This document shows positions 6,156-7,113 of a stretch of 7,113 bases of DNA, in pieces (within the stretch, counting starts at the first letter, position 1; each line of letters opens with the position of its first letter). The position numbers and the translations under genes were made by a program. The notes beneath the pieces were generated by a model that worked only from the letters and a program-made list of their open reading frames with translations, was not told where the DNA came from and made no database searches. This stretch comes from Acidobacteriaceae bacterium (GTDB taxonomy: Bacteria; Acidobacteriota; Terriglobia; Terriglobales; Acidobacteriaceae). The stretch is from assembly GCA_025462785.1 (NCBI GenBank), contig JAOAPG010000339.1, positions 1-7,113 of the forward strand, written 5' to 3'.

Positions 6156-7109
6156 ATGAACATCCGCGGATTATTCGGAGCGCTGATTCCGGTCTTCTTT
6201 GTGCTCGCGCTCGGCTACATCGCCGGCAAGCGCAGTGCTTTCGATGCTGACCAGTCCGCGGGTTTTAGCAAACTTGCGCTTACGTTTGCATTGCCCGCAT
6301 CTCTGTTCGTCAGCATGACCGACATTCGGAAGAATCTCCTGTTGCAGCAGGGCCGGCTTGTCTTCGCGTTAATTCTCGCTCACGTTGGCCTTTTCGTAGC
6401 CTCATGGCTGCTTCTGCAGCGTGTGAAGACGCTCAGTGGGACGCCCTCCATCATTTACGCGCTTGCACTCGCGACCTCAGCTACACCAGTCTTTGGTCTT
6501 GCCGTTCTGCAACCATTGTTGGGCCCTACCAGCGCGGGGGCTGTGGGACTCGTAGCGCTAGCGATCAATCTCACCGTCCCCCTAGCACTCGTGCTGCTGG
6601 AAATAGACGCTGCTGGGAAACACAAAGAGGCGAAAACAGATTCTCACAAGCCAAATCCAGTTCTGACGGGACTGAACGCCGGGCTGAAATCACCGCTGCT
6701 CTGGGCGCCCCTCCTCGGAATCGGTGCGGTGCTGGCGGACGTGCATCTGCCGGTCGCAGTTGCAAGCAGTTTCGAACTCATCGGTTCTGCCACTTCCGGT
6801 GTAGCCGTCTTTGCGGTGGGTCTTGTCTTAGCGGCGCACGCAATCCGTCTATCCGCTAGCGTAATTGTTGGCTCCCTGGCTAGGGTCACCGTGCAATCAA
6901 CGCTCCTGTTTATTTTGCTTCGTCTGTTGCGTGTCCAGAGCCCATTTGCGCGCGAGTGTCTGGTCTGCTGCAGCTTTCCTTTAGCTACTACAGTCGTGTT
7001 ATTTGCAGCACGGTACAAAGCCGTCGAATCGGAAGCAGCTTCTATGCTTCTGGTCTCGACGCTCGCTTTGGTAGTCACCGTACCAACGATCCTCTGGTTG
7101 AGCCATTAA
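6156..7109 (+). CDS. AEC-family transporter (auxin efflux carrier / malate permease-type)
   Basis: A 317-residue inner-membrane carrier of the AEC family (membrane transport protein fold), which includes bacterial malate and malonate permeases as well as plant auxin exporters. The opening GALIPVFFVLALGYIAGKR (8-26) followed by a conserved LTFALPASLF (42-51) is typical. About ten membrane spans can be read, near 5-24, 36-54, 66-88, 98-119, 126-149, 180-197, 211-229, 234-257, 266-284 and 295-314, split into two five-helix halves by a polar cytoplasmic loop (151-175, rich in Lys, Asp and His). Length is normal and the gene is complete, with TAA at 7107-7109. It lies 34 bases after the porin stop. 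With fumarase and malic enzyme in the same cluster, malate, fumarate or a related acid is the likeliest substrate, but substrate and direction (uptake or export) cannot be read from the sequence. Confidence 0.9.
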   Translation: MNIRGLFGALIPVFFVLALGYIAGKRSAFDADQSAGFSKLALTFALPASLFVSMTDIRKNLLLQQGRLVFALILAHVGLFVASWLLLQRVKTLSGTPSIIYALALATSATPVFGLAVLQPLLGPTSAGAVGLVALAINLTVPLALVLLEIDAAGKHKEAKTDSHKPNPVLTGLNAGLKSPLLWAPLLGIGAVLADVHLPVAVASSFELIGSATSGVAVFAVGLVLAAHAIRLSASVIVGSLARVTVQSTLLFILLRLLRVQSPFARECLVCCSFPLATTVVLFAARYKAVESEAASMLLVSTLALVVTVPTILWLSH

Positions 7110-7113
7110 TTTA

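Noticed and set aside
6644..7078. 144-codon reverse-strand ORF inside the AEC carrier gene
   Set aside because: Thr/Ala/Arg-rich antisense shadow of a clear membrane transporter frame.

Overview
The window looks like a bacterial chromosomal segment from a Gram-negative organism. It encodes an OprB-type outer-membrane porin with a cleavable signal peptide and a C-terminal Phe, and its base composition is moderately GC-rich. The particular mix (class II fumarase, large NAD-type malic enzyme, DUF1275 membrane protein, OprB-like porin, AEC carrier) reminds me of soil Acidobacteriota. That is an impression from protein style only; there is no rRNA or other marker here to settle it.

Layout, all on the + strand. 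Positions 1-657 hold no gene I can support and probably contain the leader and promoter of the cluster, plus perhaps the tail of an upstream gene. Five confident genes follow, in the same direction: class II fumarase fumC (658-2094), NAD-type malic enzyme maeA (2163-3824), a DUF1275/YoaK-type membrane protein (4100-4777), an OprB-like porin (4823-6121) and an AEC-family carrier (6156-7109). Most gaps are short (68, 45 and 34 bases) and contain no terminator. The exception is 3825-4099, 275 bases that hold a perfect 9-bp stem-loop, a strong ribosome site opening a 13-codon ORF across the maeA stop, and a protein-like 68-codon ORF that may be a small gene or a remnant. The last gene stops four bases before the window ends.

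Read together, the cluster looks like a C4-dicarboxylate utilisation operon. A porin admits a small anion or sugar acid through the outer membrane. An AEC carrier (the family that includes malate permeases) moves an organic acid across the inner membrane. Fumarase interconverts fumarate and malate, and malic enzyme oxidatively decarboxylates malate to pyruvate, yielding NADH and CO2. The DUF1275 protein is the unexplained member. The enzymes are well-known families; the novelty, if any, lies in the combination, the 275-base gap, and a possible partly conserved fumarate-activation site in the malic enzyme. I see no regulator gene, mobile element, tRNA, rRNA or CRISPR array.
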